This document shows, one piece after another, positions 41,052 through 47,796 of a DNA stretch of 47,796 nt. The position numbers were made by a program, and so were the translations under genes. Under the pieces are notes generated by a model. The model worked only from the letters and a program-made list of their open reading frames with translations, was not told the origin of the DNA and did not search any database. Within the stretch, counting starts at the first letter, position 1, and the number at the start of each line of letters is the position of its first letter. The stretch lies in NCBI GenBank assembly GCA_035764725.1, contig DASTYT010000086.1, positions 1 to 47,796 of the forward strand, given 5' to 3'. This stretch comes from Candidatus Methylomirabilota bacterium. Lineage in GTDB: Bacteria; Methylomirabilota; Methylomirabilia; Rokubacteriales; CSP1-6.

Positions 41052-42833
41052 TCAGCCCTCCATGCGCCACTGGGCGATGTTCCAGAGGTTGGACTCCCAG
41101 GGCGAGATCTCGACCCCGCGCAGCCGCGCGGAGACCGCGGTCGCGTCGTTGCGCCAGAGCACCGGGATGACCACGACGTTCTGGACGACCAGATCGTTCA
41201 TCTTGATGAAGAGGGCGGCGCGCTTCGCGGGATCCATCTCGCCCTCGGCGGCGCGCCACAGTCGGTCGTACTCGTCGCTCCGCCAGCGGCCCGAGTTGCT
41301 GAGCGACCACTTGTTCTCCTTGGACGCAATCTGCCACGACGTGAAGCGCTCCATGTAGAGCTGAGGGTCGGGCCGGCCCATGAGCTGCTGGTACATCTGC
41401 AGGTCCGCGTAGAAGTGCCGGACGGTGTCGGGATTCGCCGCGTCGGACGAGAAGTACGCGGAGGCCACCACCGACTTGAGCTCGACCTCGATGCCGGCCC
41501 GCGCGCAGGCCTGCTTGACGATGGCCTGTGTCTTCTGGCGCGGGGCGTTGGTGGAGGTCTGGAAGAGGAGGCGGAGCCGCCGCCCGTCCTTGACGCGCAC
41601 CCCGTCTGTCCCCCGCTTCCACCCCGCCGCGTCGAGCGTGGCGCTCGCGCGCTCGACGCTGAACTCCCATCGGGTGTTCGGCGAGCGGAAGCGGAGGGGC
41701 GCCACGAGGAAGTTCGGCGTGGTCTCGCCCTGGCGGCCGTAGATCTCCTGCTGGATCGCGCCACGGTCCACCAGCATCGCGAGGGCGCCCCGCACGGCGG
41801 GGTCGGTGAGCAGGGGATGCGTGGTACGGGCGCTCGCCCGCTCGCCGTCCACCTCTTTCCACGGGTCCGAAAAATTCAGCTCAACGAACTCGGTGCTGCT
41901 GCTCGACGTGAAGAGTACCTTGCCCTTGGCATTGACCTCGAGACGACGGAGCAGCTCGTCCTCCACCTGCATGTTCCACGCGAAGTCGTACTCGCCGGTC
42001 TGGAGCACCGCGCGAGCGGCGGAGGCGGCGTCGCCGCCGCCCTTCATCTCCACGGTGTCGAACCAGGGCCGCCCCGTGGTGTGGTAGCCGGGGAAGCGCT
42101 CCGCGCGCACGGTGTCGCCGGGACGGAAGTCGACGGCACGGAACGGCCCCGTCCCCAGGGGCTTGAGATTGGCCGGCGCCTCGCGCGACGCGCCGCCGCG
42201 ATGGCGTTCGAAGACGTGGCGCGGCAGGACCACGCCGGCGGCGCCGCAGAACGGGATGGCCCAGAAGGGCACGGGCCGCTTGAAGAGCACGCGGAACGTC
42301 TGGTCGTCGAGCTTCTCCACGCGCTCGAGGTCCCGGTAGGCGGAGATGGAGGTGGCGGCGGTCGCGGGATCGGCCGCGTATTCCCACGTGAACACGCAAT
42401 CGTCGGCGGTGAGGGGCCGCCCGTCGTGCCACGTGACGCCCTTCTTCAGCCGCCAGCGCACCCAGGTGCCGTCGCGCGCCAGCCCGCCGTTGTCGCGGGT
42501 GGGCAGCTCGGCGGCGAGCTGCGGGACGAGGTTGCCCTCGGGGTCGAACGCGGCGAGCGGCTCGTAGAAGAGCCGGGCCGCCGCCGCGTCCTTCACGCCG
42601 GTGGCCAGATGCGGGTTCAGGATGGTCGGCGCCTGCCAGTACAGGAGGCGCAGGGGACCGCCGCGGCGCGCGGCCGCCGGCGGCGCCTGCGCGCGCGCCG
42701 GGCGGGGCGGCAGGAGCTGAGCGGCGAGGGGCGCGCTGATGCCGAGGCCGGCGAGGATCGCGAGAAAGCGCCGCCGCCCGAGCCGTCCCGAGGTCACGTC
42801 ATGGGCGAGAGCGCGGAGCGCGGGCGCGTCCAC
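41052..42833 (-). CDS. Peptide-type ABC transporter substrate-binding protein (SBP 3), Tat-exported
   Basis: The 593-residue SBP_bac_5 protein is the most diverged of the three paralogues. It has the signal LGRRRFLAILAGLGISAPLAA (about 18-38), a Tat type. Shared core motifs include LNPHLATGVKDAAAARLFYEPLA and LKKGVTWHDGRPLTADDCVF. The GTG at 42833 starts nine bases after the pdxA2 stop, so unlike SBP 1 and SBP 2 it has no own promoter and is expressed with the kinase and dehydrogenase. That placement suggests its ligand is the substrate of those enzymes, probably a four-carbon sugar acid (inference). Confidence 0.92.
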   Translation of the reverse strand: MDAPALRALAHDVTSGRLGRRRFLAILAGLGISAPLAAQLLPPRPARAQAPPAAARRGGPLRLLYWQAPTILNPHLATGVKDAAAARLFYEPLAAFDPEGNLVPQLAAELPTRDNGGLARDGTWVRWRLKKGVTWHDGRPLTADDCVFTWEYAADPATAATSISAYRDLERVEKLDDQTFRVLFKRPVPFWAIPFCGAAGVVLPRHVFERHRGGASREAPANLKPLGTGPFRAVDFRPGDTVRAERFPGYHTTGRPWFDTVEMKGGGDAASAARAVLQTGEYDFAWNMQVEDELLRRLEVNAKGKVLFTSSSSTEFVELNFSDPWKEVDGERASARTTHPLLTDPAVRGALAMLVDRGAIQQEIYGRQGETTPNFLVAPLRFRSPNTRWEFSVERASATLDAAGWKRGTDGVRVKDGRRLRLLFQTSTNAPRQKTQAIVKQACARAGIEVELKSVVASAYFSSDAANPDTVRHFYADLQMYQQLMGRPDPQLYMERFTSWQIASKENKWSLSNSGRWRSDEYDRLWRAAEGEMDPAKRAALFIKMNDLVVQNVVVIPVLWRNDATAVSARLRGVEISPWESNLWNIAQWRMEG

Positions 42834-42842
42834 GACGACGCC

Positions 42843-43880
42843 CTAGCGCGCCCGGGCGCCGAGCATGCTGACCGCCACGTCGATCGCCTCCATCATGCTC
42901 TCGGGATTGGCGATGCCTTTCCAGGCCCGGTCGAACGCGGTGCCGTGGTCCACCGACACGCGGAGGAAGGGAAGCCCCACCGTGACGTTGACGCCGGACA
43001 GTCCCGTCCACACGCCGGTCTTCTGGTCGAACGTGAAGCCCAGCGTCTTCACCGGCACGTGGCCCTGGTCGTGGTACATCGCGACCACGATGTCGAACTC
43101 GCCACCGCGGGCGCGCGAGAAGAGCGTGTCGGCGGGCAGGGGCCCGTGGACGTCCAGGCCCGCGCGCCGCGCGGACTCGATGGCGGGGCCGATCTCCCGC
43201 TGCTCCTCGTCGCCGAAGAGTCCCTCCTCGCCGGCATGGGGGTTCAACCCGCACACCGCAATGCGCGGGCGCGCGACGCCGAGGAAGTTCATGGTCTCCT
43301 GGGCGAGCGCGATGACGCGGCCCACGCGCTCGCGGGTGCAGAGCTCAGGGACGCGCCGCAGGGCCACGTGGGTCGTGACGTGGATGACGCGCAGCTCCTT
43401 GCCCATGAGGAGCATCGCGAAGTCCTTGGTGCCGGAAAGCTTGGCGAGGATTTCGGTGTGCCCCGTGTGCTGATGCCCGGCGGCGGCCAGCGCCTCCTTG
43501 TTGATGGGCGCGGTGACCATCCCGTCGATCGCGCGGCGCTGACAGAGCCCCACCGCCGTCTCGATGTAGGCGTACGCGGCACGGCCCGCTTCCGGGCTGA
43601 CCGCGCCGCGCGGAAGGCTCGCCATGTCCACGTTCGCGAGGTCGAGGCATTCCACGGTGCCCGGCGCGTAGCGGCAGTCCTCCACCGCCTTCACGCGGTG
43701 GAGCGTGAGCGGGGCGTGGAGGAGCTCGATGGCCGCGGCGAGGGCGTCGCCCGCGCCCACCACCACCGCGCGGCAGGACGCCGCCACCTCGGGCACCGCG
43801 AGCGCCTTCACGGTGATCTCCGGGCCGACCCCGGCGGGGTCGCCCATGGTGATGCCGATGCGCGGCGCGTGCATGGTCAT
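42843..43880 (-). CDS. pdxA2: PdxA2-type 4-phosphonooxy acid dehydrogenase (4-phospho-D-threonate/erythronate dehydrogenase)
   Basis: The 345-residue protein is a PdxA-family NAD-dependent decarboxylating dehydrogenase. The metal-binding His residues are in HTGHTEIL (about 136-143), MYHDQGHVP (about 275) and VDHGTAFD (about 308), and GITMGDPAGVGPEI is the family start. Since it is coupled (ATGA) to a DUF1537 sugar-acid kinase, the PdxA2 role is more likely than vitamin B6 synthesis: it oxidises and decarboxylates the 4-phosphate to dihydroxyacetone phosphate. ATG 43880 (MTMHAPRIGITMGD) is used. PLP synthesis by this gene is the alternative. Confidence 0.85.
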   Translation of the reverse strand: MTMHAPRIGITMGDPAGVGPEITVKALAVPEVAASCRAVVVGAGDALAAAIELLHAPLTLHRVKAVEDCRYAPGTVECLDLANVDMASLPRGAVSPEAGRAAYAYIETAVGLCQRRAIDGMVTAPINKEALAAAGHQHTGHTEILAKLSGTKDFAMLLMGKELRVIHVTTHVALRRVPELCTRERVGRVIALAQETMNFLGVARPRIAVCGLNPHAGEEGLFGDEEQREIGPAIESARRAGLDVHGPLPADTLFSRARGGEFDIVVAMYHDQGHVPVKTLGFTFDQKTGVWTGLSGVNVTVGLPFLRVSVDHGTAFDRAWKGIANPESMMEAIDVAVSMLGARAR

Positions 43881-45076
43881 GATGCGGCTCCTCCCAGAAG
43901 CGTGAGAAAGAGATCGGGCGCGCCGAAGCCGCCGGCCTTGGTGAGGAACGGCACGCGACGCGCGGCCGAGCCGGCGCCCAGCGTGAGCGTTCCCAGGGCG
44001 AGCCCGCTGGCCGGGGCGCCGGCGAGATCGAGCCGCGGCGTGCCCAGCGCGCCACCCAGGGCGGCGATCGTCGCGAAGGCCGTCTCGCCGCCGGTGACGG
44101 CGAGGAGATCGACGGCGGTCTCCGCCACCACGCCCGCGACCGCGCGGGCCAGCGTCGCGGCGACGGTCTGCGGCTCGAGGGCCGGCGCGTCCGCGAACGC
44201 GAGGAAGGCGGCTCGACCCGCGCGCAGCGCGCGCGACACCGCGGCCAGATCGGACGAGCGCCCCGCGTCGAGCCACACGCCAGGCACCCCCGCCGCCTCC
44301 AGCGCGCGCGCCTGAGCATGGCTCGCGGGATGGCGGCTCCCTACCACCCAGAGCCAGGCGCCGGGGCGAGGCAGGGAGGCACGCGGCGCCGGATAGTCGA
44401 GCGCCGCCGCGAAGGCGCGCCCGAGGCCGGCCGAGCCCGCGACGAGGAGATCCGGGCGGCGCGCCGCCGCACGCGCCAGCACGTCGAGGTCGGCGTCCGA
44501 CTCGGCGTCGGCGGCGATCACCGCGCCGCGCGCGGTGGCCAGTCGCTCGCCGACCGCGTCCGCGCCCGCCCGCACCTCCGCCAGCGGCAGCCGCTTCACC
44601 GGCCGTGTGAGCGCGGGCTCGAGCATCGCCACGAGTTCGGAGGTCGCGCCGGGATAGTGACGGTCGCGGCCGACGGGGGACTCGTGCGCGAGCGCGCCGT
44701 CCACCCAGAGGCGCCCGTCGCGCACGATGCGGCCCTGGGCGGGGAAGGCGGGACAGAGGAGGGCGCCGCCGCACCAGCCGCCGGCCTCGAGGAGGCCCTC
44801 GAGCTCCGCGCCCACCGGCCCGCGCATGGTCGAGTCGACCTTCTTGAAGGCGCGGCCGCGCTCGAGCCGCGAGGCCAGTCGCGCGGCGGCGGCACGGAGG
44901 CGGCGGCCGGCCTCCGACGCCGGCAGGGCGCGGCTCTCGGTGTCCACGGCCACCACGGGCGCCTCGCTCGCGGTCAGCGCGGGCTCGGCGATCACCCCCA
45001 CCGCGCCGCGTCCGGCGAACAGACAGCCCGTGTCACAGGCCCCGGTGAGATCGTCGGCGAGGACGGTGACGGCCAT
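43877..45076 (-). CDS. DUF1537 four-carbon acid sugar kinase (DtnK/OtnK-like)
   Basis: The 399-residue protein starts with the family's LADDLTGACDTG motif (about 6-17), then FKKVDSTMRGPVGAEL (about 82-97, with the Lys/Asp pair of the sugar-acid site), CPAFPAQGRIVRDG, a SAGLGR loop (about 225) and, near the C-terminus, TGGETA for nucleotide binding. Members phosphorylate D-threonate, L-threonate or D-erythronate at C4. Coupled to PdxA2, the pair would convert D-threonate to dihydroxyacetone phosphate and CO2 in two steps. Specificity among the C4 acids is inferred from the partnership only. ATG 45076 is used; AGGA precedes it. Confidence 0.87.
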   Translation of the reverse strand: MAVTVLADDLTGACDTGCLFAGRGAVGVIAEPALTASEAPVVAVDTESRALPASEAGRRLRAAAARLASRLERGRAFKKVDSTMRGPVGAELEGLLEAGGWCGGALLCPAFPAQGRIVRDGRLWVDGALAHESPVGRDRHYPGATSELVAMLEPALTRPVKRLPLAEVRAGADAVGERLATARGAVIAADAESDADLDVLARAAARRPDLLVAGSAGLGRAFAAALDYPAPRASLPRPGAWLWVVGSRHPASHAQARALEAAGVPGVWLDAGRSSDLAAVSRALRAGRAAFLAFADAPALEPQTVAATLARAVAGVVAETAVDLLAVTGGETAFATIAALGGALGTPRLDLAGAPASGLALGTLTLGAGSAARRVPFLTKAGGFGAPDLFLTLLGGAAS

Positions 45077-45134
45077 GCGTATCCTGCACCCTATCACACG
45101 GGCCGGGGCGCCCGGACGGCGCGCCGGTGCCGTG

Positions 45135-45140
45135 TATACT
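45135..45140 (+). promoter_or_regulatory. -10 box of the tlpA-ccdA-thrB run
   Basis: TATACT lies six bases before GTG 45147 with no ribosome-binding site between, so the mRNA should be leaderless. It matches the plus-strand box of the UGSC operon exactly. Confidence 0.6.
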
Positions 45141-45146
45141 GCCGCT

Positions 45147-45677
45147 GTGTCACGCCTCTTCGCCTCGCTCGCCGTGCTCCTAGGACTCCTCGTCCCGGCG
45201 TTCGTACCCGCCAGCGAGCCGGCCAAGGAGCTCGAGCTGGCGCGCCCCGCACGCGCGCAGACGGTGCAGCCCTTCGAGGTCGCGACGCCCGAGGGGGGCA
45301 CGGTCTCGCTCGCCGAGTACCGCGGCCGCGTGGTGCTTCTCAACTTCTGGGCGACGTGGTGCGAGCCCTGCAAGGAGGAGATGCCCGCGATGGAGCGGCT
45401 CTACCAGAGGCATCGCGCGCAGGGGCTCGTGGTGCTGGCGCTCTCCAACGACTCCGAGGGCTCGACGCAGCGGGTGAAGCGCTTCATCAAGGAGAGCGGC
45501 TTCACGTTTCCGGTGGGGCTCGATCCGCGCCTCAAGGTGGCGAGCCTCTACCGGGTGCGCGTCCTGCCCTCGAGCCTGGTGATCGACCGCAAGGGCACGC
45601 TCAGCTTCATTGCCGTGGGCCCGCGCGAGTGGGACAAGCCGGCAGCCCATCAGCTCTTCGAGTCTCTTCTGAAATGA
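45147..45677 (+). CDS. TlpA/ResA-like thiol:disulfide oxidoreductase
   Basis: The 176-residue protein has a signal peptide/anchor (LFASLAVLLGLLVPAFVPASE) and a thioredoxin-like domain. The active site is FWATWCEPCKEEMPAME (CEPC at about 76-79), and LYRVRVLPSSLVIDRKG has the cis-Pro. It reduces or isomerises disulfides in the periplasm, for example apocytochrome c. CcdA, which supplies electrons to such proteins, is 13 bases downstream. The GTG 45147 start is supported by the TATACT box six bases before it. Confidence 0.9.
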   Translation: MSRLFASLAVLLGLLVPAFVPASEPAKELELARPARAQTVQPFEVATPEGGTVSLAEYRGRVVLLNFWATWCEPCKEEMPAMERLYQRHRAQGLVVLALSNDSEGSTQRVKRFIKESGFTFPVGLDPRLKVASLYRVRVLPSSLVIDRKGTLSFIAVGPREWDKPAAHQLFESLLK

Positions 45678-45690
45678 AGGTTCCCACGTA

Positions 45691-46425
45691 ATGGAATCAG
45701 TGGGGATTATCGTTGCGTTTTCGGCCGGCCTATTCTCGTTTCTCTCCCCCTGCGTCCTCCCCCTCTTCCCCTCCTATCTCTCGTTCATCACCGGGATGTC
45801 GGTGGAGCGCCTGTCGGGCGAGGTGACCGCCGGCACGCGCGGCCGCGTGCTCGTGCACTCCCTGGCCTTCATCGCCGGCTTCACCGCGGTGTTCGTCAGC
45901 CTCGGCGTGTCGGTGAGCGCGGCCGGCCAGTTCCTCCTGGACTACCGCGACTGGATCCGCATCGCGGGCGGCATCCTCATCATCGTCTTCGGCCTCTACA
46001 TCGCGGGCGTGCTGCGGGTGGGATTGTTCGGCCGCACTGCGCAGCTCCAGATCCGGGAGAAGCGCGCGGGCCTGCTCGGCTCGTTCGCCGTCGGCCTCAC
46101 CTTCGCCATCGGCTGGACGCCCTGTGTAGGACCGATACTCGGCTCCATCCTCACGCTCGCGAGCAATGACAAGACGGTGGCTCAGGGGACAGGCCTGCTC
46201 CTCGCGTACTCCGCGGGGCTCGGCATCCCCTTTCTCCTCTTCTCGCTGGCCCTCGGCGCCTTCCTGCGCTTCTTCAAGCGCTACCGCGTCTTCATCCCCG
46301 TGGTCGAGCGCGTGGCGGGCGTCCTGCTGATCGTGGTGGGTGTGCTCGTGGTGTCCAACTACTACATCGCCCTCAACGCGTGGGCGCTGACGCTGACCCC
46401 CGAGTGGCTACTCAAGCGGCTCTGA
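45691..46425 (+). CDS. ccdA: Cytochrome c biogenesis protein CcdA
   Basis: The 244-residue membrane protein has six hydrophobic helices and two redox Cys: one in FLSPCVLPLFPSYLSF (about residue 21) and one in GWTPCVGPILGS (about residue 147). These pass electrons from cytoplasmic thioredoxin to periplasmic thiol proteins such as the adjacent TlpA/ResA. Length and spacing fit the short CcdA/ScsB-like form. The two genes form a System II-type maturation pair. Confidence 0.94.
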   Translation: MESVGIIVAFSAGLFSFLSPCVLPLFPSYLSFITGMSVERLSGEVTAGTRGRVLVHSLAFIAGFTAVFVSLGVSVSAAGQFLLDYRDWIRIAGGILIIVFGLYIAGVLRVGLFGRTAQLQIREKRAGLLGSFAVGLTFAIGWTPCVGPILGSILTLASNDKTVAQGTGLLLAYSAGLGIPFLLFSLALGAFLRFFKRYRVFIPVVERVAGVLLIVVGVLVVSNYYIALNAWALTLTPEWLLKRL

Positions 46426-46426
46426 C

Positions 46427-47329
46427 ATGCGGGTGAGCGTACGGGTACCCGCCACGTCGGCCAACATCGGCCCCGGCTTCGACGTGCTCGGGCTGGCCCT
46501 CGGGCTCCACAACGAGGTCACCGCCGAGGAGAGCGACCGCGTCTTGGTCACGGTCGAAGGTGAGGGAGCGGGGGCGCTTCCCACCGGGCCGAGCAACGTG
46601 GTGGCGCGCGCCGTGCGCCAGGCCTTCGAGCTGGCCGGCCGTCCTTTCCGTGGCGTGATGCTCCACTGTGTGAACCGCATTCCTCCCAGTCGCGGCCTCG
46701 GGTCGAGCGCGGCGGCGTGGGTGGCGGGCCTGGTGGCCGGCGGCGCGCTGGCGGGCAATGCCTTGTCGCGCGAGGCGCTGCTCGATGCCGCCGCCCGCGC
46801 CGAGGGCCATCCCGACAACGTTGCGGCCGCCCTCCTGGGCGGACTCACGGTGTCGTGCGCAAGCGGTGATCGGATCACGGCGATCTCGCTCCCCGTGCCG
46901 GCGGCGGTGCGGTGGGTGGTGCTGATTCCGGAGGCTCAGGGCTCCACGCGCGAGGCGCGCGCGGTGCTGCCGCCCACGGTGTCGCGCGCCGACGCGGTGT
47001 TCAACCTCCAGCGCGTGAGCCTGCTCCTCGCCGCGCTAGGGGGCGGGCGGCTCGACCTCCTGCCCACCGCGCTCGACGACCGGCTCCACCAGCCCGCGCG
47101 CTGGCGGCTCTTCCCCTGGCTGCCCGCGGCGGTAGCGGCGGCGCGGTCGGCGGGCGCCCTCGGCTGCGTCCTCTCGGGCGCCGGGCCTGCGCTGCTGGCC
47201 GCGGTGGAGGGCCCGGGCGATGCCGTCGCGCGCGCGATGGAGACGGCCCTGCGCGGCGAGGGCGGGGCCGGCCGTGCGGTGGCGCTGTCCGTCGACGGAA
47301 CGGGCGCCACCTGCGAGCGCGTTGCTTGA
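46427..47329 (+). CDS. thrB: Homoserine kinase
   Basis: The 300-residue GHMP kinase phosphorylates L-homoserine in threonine biosynthesis. The markers are VRVPATSANIGPGFDVLGLAL at the start, the ATP loop PPSRGLGSSAAAWVAGL (about 86-102) and GHPDNVAAALLGGL (about 126-139), followed by LSGAGPALLA near the end. It starts one base after the CcdA stop, so it is co-transcribed with cytochrome maturation genes, probably only by position. The length is as expected. Confidence 0.94.
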   Translation: MRVSVRVPATSANIGPGFDVLGLALGLHNEVTAEESDRVLVTVEGEGAGALPTGPSNVVARAVRQAFELAGRPFRGVMLHCVNRIPPSRGLGSSAAAWVAGLVAGGALAGNALSREALLDAAARAEGHPDNVAAALLGGLTVSCASGDRITAISLPVPAAVRWVVLIPEAQGSTREARAVLPPTVSRADAVFNLQRVSLLLAALGGGRLDLLPTALDDRLHQPARWRLFPWLPAAVAAARSAGALGCVLSGAGPALLAAVEGPGDAVARAMETALRGEGGAGRAVALSVDGTGATCERVA

Positions 47330-47355
47330 CTCCCTCTCCGGGGGGGCAGTACCAT
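47326..47355 (+). promoter_or_regulatory. Promoter of the dCTP deaminase gene
   Basis: TTGACT (47326-47331) and TACCAT (47350-47355) are 18 bases apart, and the -35 overlaps the thrB stop. Transcription would start near 47363. This places the ATG at 47354 inside the -10 box and supports the later GTG start. Confidence 0.55.
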
Positions 47356-47386
47356 GACCTCACGAGATGCCCAGGGGGCCGATGAC

Positions 47387-47796
47387 GTGATCAAAAGCGA
47401 CGGCTGGATCAAGCGGATGGCCCTCGAGCAGGGCATGATCAAGCCCTTCGAGGACCGGCAGGTCCGAAAGGGCATGATCTCGTACGGCGTGTCGTCGTAC
47501 GGCTACGACCTCCGCATCTCGGACGAGTTCAAGATCTTCACCAATATCAACAACACCATCGTCGATCCCAAGGCCTTCGACCCACGGTCGTTCGTGGACT
47601 ATCAGGGCGACGTCTGCATCATTCCCCCCAACTCGTTCGCCCTGGGGCGGTCGGTCGAGTACTTCAAGATCCCACGCAACGTCCTCACGATCTGCGTGGG
47701 CAAGTCCACCTACGCGCGCTGCGGCATCATCACCAACGTCACGCCCTTCGAGCCCGAGTGGGAAGGCTACGTGACCCTCGAGATCAGCAACACCAC
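47387..47796 (+). CDS. dcd: dCTP deaminase, 5' part (runs off the window)
   Basis: The first 136 residues are visible. The sequence begins [21 protein letters not shown] and has [35 protein letters not shown] and the nucleotide-binding core [12 protein letters not shown], which are the Dcd signatures (trimeric dUTPase-fold enzyme making dUTP from dCTP). The GTG 47387 start is preferred because GGGGG lies upstream and the ATG at 47354 falls within the predicted -10 box. The 3' end is beyond the window. Confidence 0.92.
   Translation, partial: MIKSDGWIKRMALEQGMIKPFEDRQVRKGMISYGVSSYGYDLRISDEFKIFTNINNTIVDPKAFDPRSFVDYQGDVCIIPPNSFALGRSVEYFKIPRNVLTICVGKSTYARCGIITNVTPFEPEWEGYVTLEISNT

Noticed and set aside
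41016..44315. 1099-codon plus-strand open frame over SBP 3 and pdxA2
   Set aside because: No recognisable domain; antisense to two genes with complete family motifs.

Overview
The window is a densely coded, very high-GC bacterial chromosome segment with 48 protein genes, almost no intergenic space and many 1-4 base start/stop overlaps. No rRNA, tRNA, CRISPR array, insertion sequence or prophage module was seen. The mix of genes (CaiB/BaiF CoA-transferases, acyl-CoA dehydrogenases, MaoC hydratases, tandem peptide-type ABC binding proteins, a UxaA-family dehydratase, a UGSC selenoprotein) and a tandem 63-bp GC-rich repeat recall soil/subsurface Candidatus Rokubacteria (Methylomirabilota). This placement rests on gene content only and is an inference.

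Layout. 1-7.7 kb: the tail of a membrane protein, a NYN/OST-HTH RNase-like protein, citrate synthase with a divergent small HTH gene, a sulfite-oxidase-like molybdoenzyme, two alpha/beta hydrolases, a UxaA-family dehydratase, and a membrane protein whose C-terminus is built from the 63-bp repeat. 8-12.2 kb (minus): an acyl-CoA operon made of a fused double acyl-CoA dehydrogenase, MaoC, CaiB and, unexpectedly, ClpS. 12.3-14.7 kb (plus): a phosphodiesterase/EEP pair. 14.7-18.3 kb: M20 amidohydrolase, a truncated ATP-grasp protein with a poly-Gln tail, Nudix, and a split MaoC pair with an FlK-like thioesterase. 18.4-23.7 kb: TauE, MFS, TPR, glucan phosphorylase and NDH-2. 23.7-25.3 kb: a selenoprotein operon. 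25.3-29.9 kb: YheT, TPR38, GNAT, DUF2157 and GDYXXLXY genes. 29.9-33 kb: Dps and a large MscS channel. 33.1-45.1 kb (minus): amidase, DppB/DppC permeases, three paralogous Tat-exported binding proteins, a HAD enzyme, PdxA2 and a DUF1537 kinase, which look like a four-carbon sugar-acid uptake and catabolism region. 45.1-47.8 kb (plus): TlpA/ResA, CcdA, homoserine kinase and the start of dCTP deaminase.

Main points of interest. (1) An in-frame UGA at 25076-25078 followed by a well-placed SECIS hairpin shows a UGSC-family selenoprotein that simple gene calling splits in two. (2) At least eight start codons, mostly GTG, sit 5-9 bases after a TATACT-like -10 box with no Shine-Dalgarno, which points to widespread leaderless transcription, including divergent pairs sharing one palindromic box. 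(3) A 749-residue tandem acyl-CoA dehydrogenase has complementary losses in its two halves, as if it were an obligate heterodimer fused into one chain. (4) The HTH module usually found at the N-terminus of some citrate synthases is here a separate divergent gene beside citrate synthase, with three 10-bp-phased TGAT repeats between them. (5) Two binding-protein genes carry matching TTGACA-N17-TATAAG promoters, with hairpins at the gene junctions.
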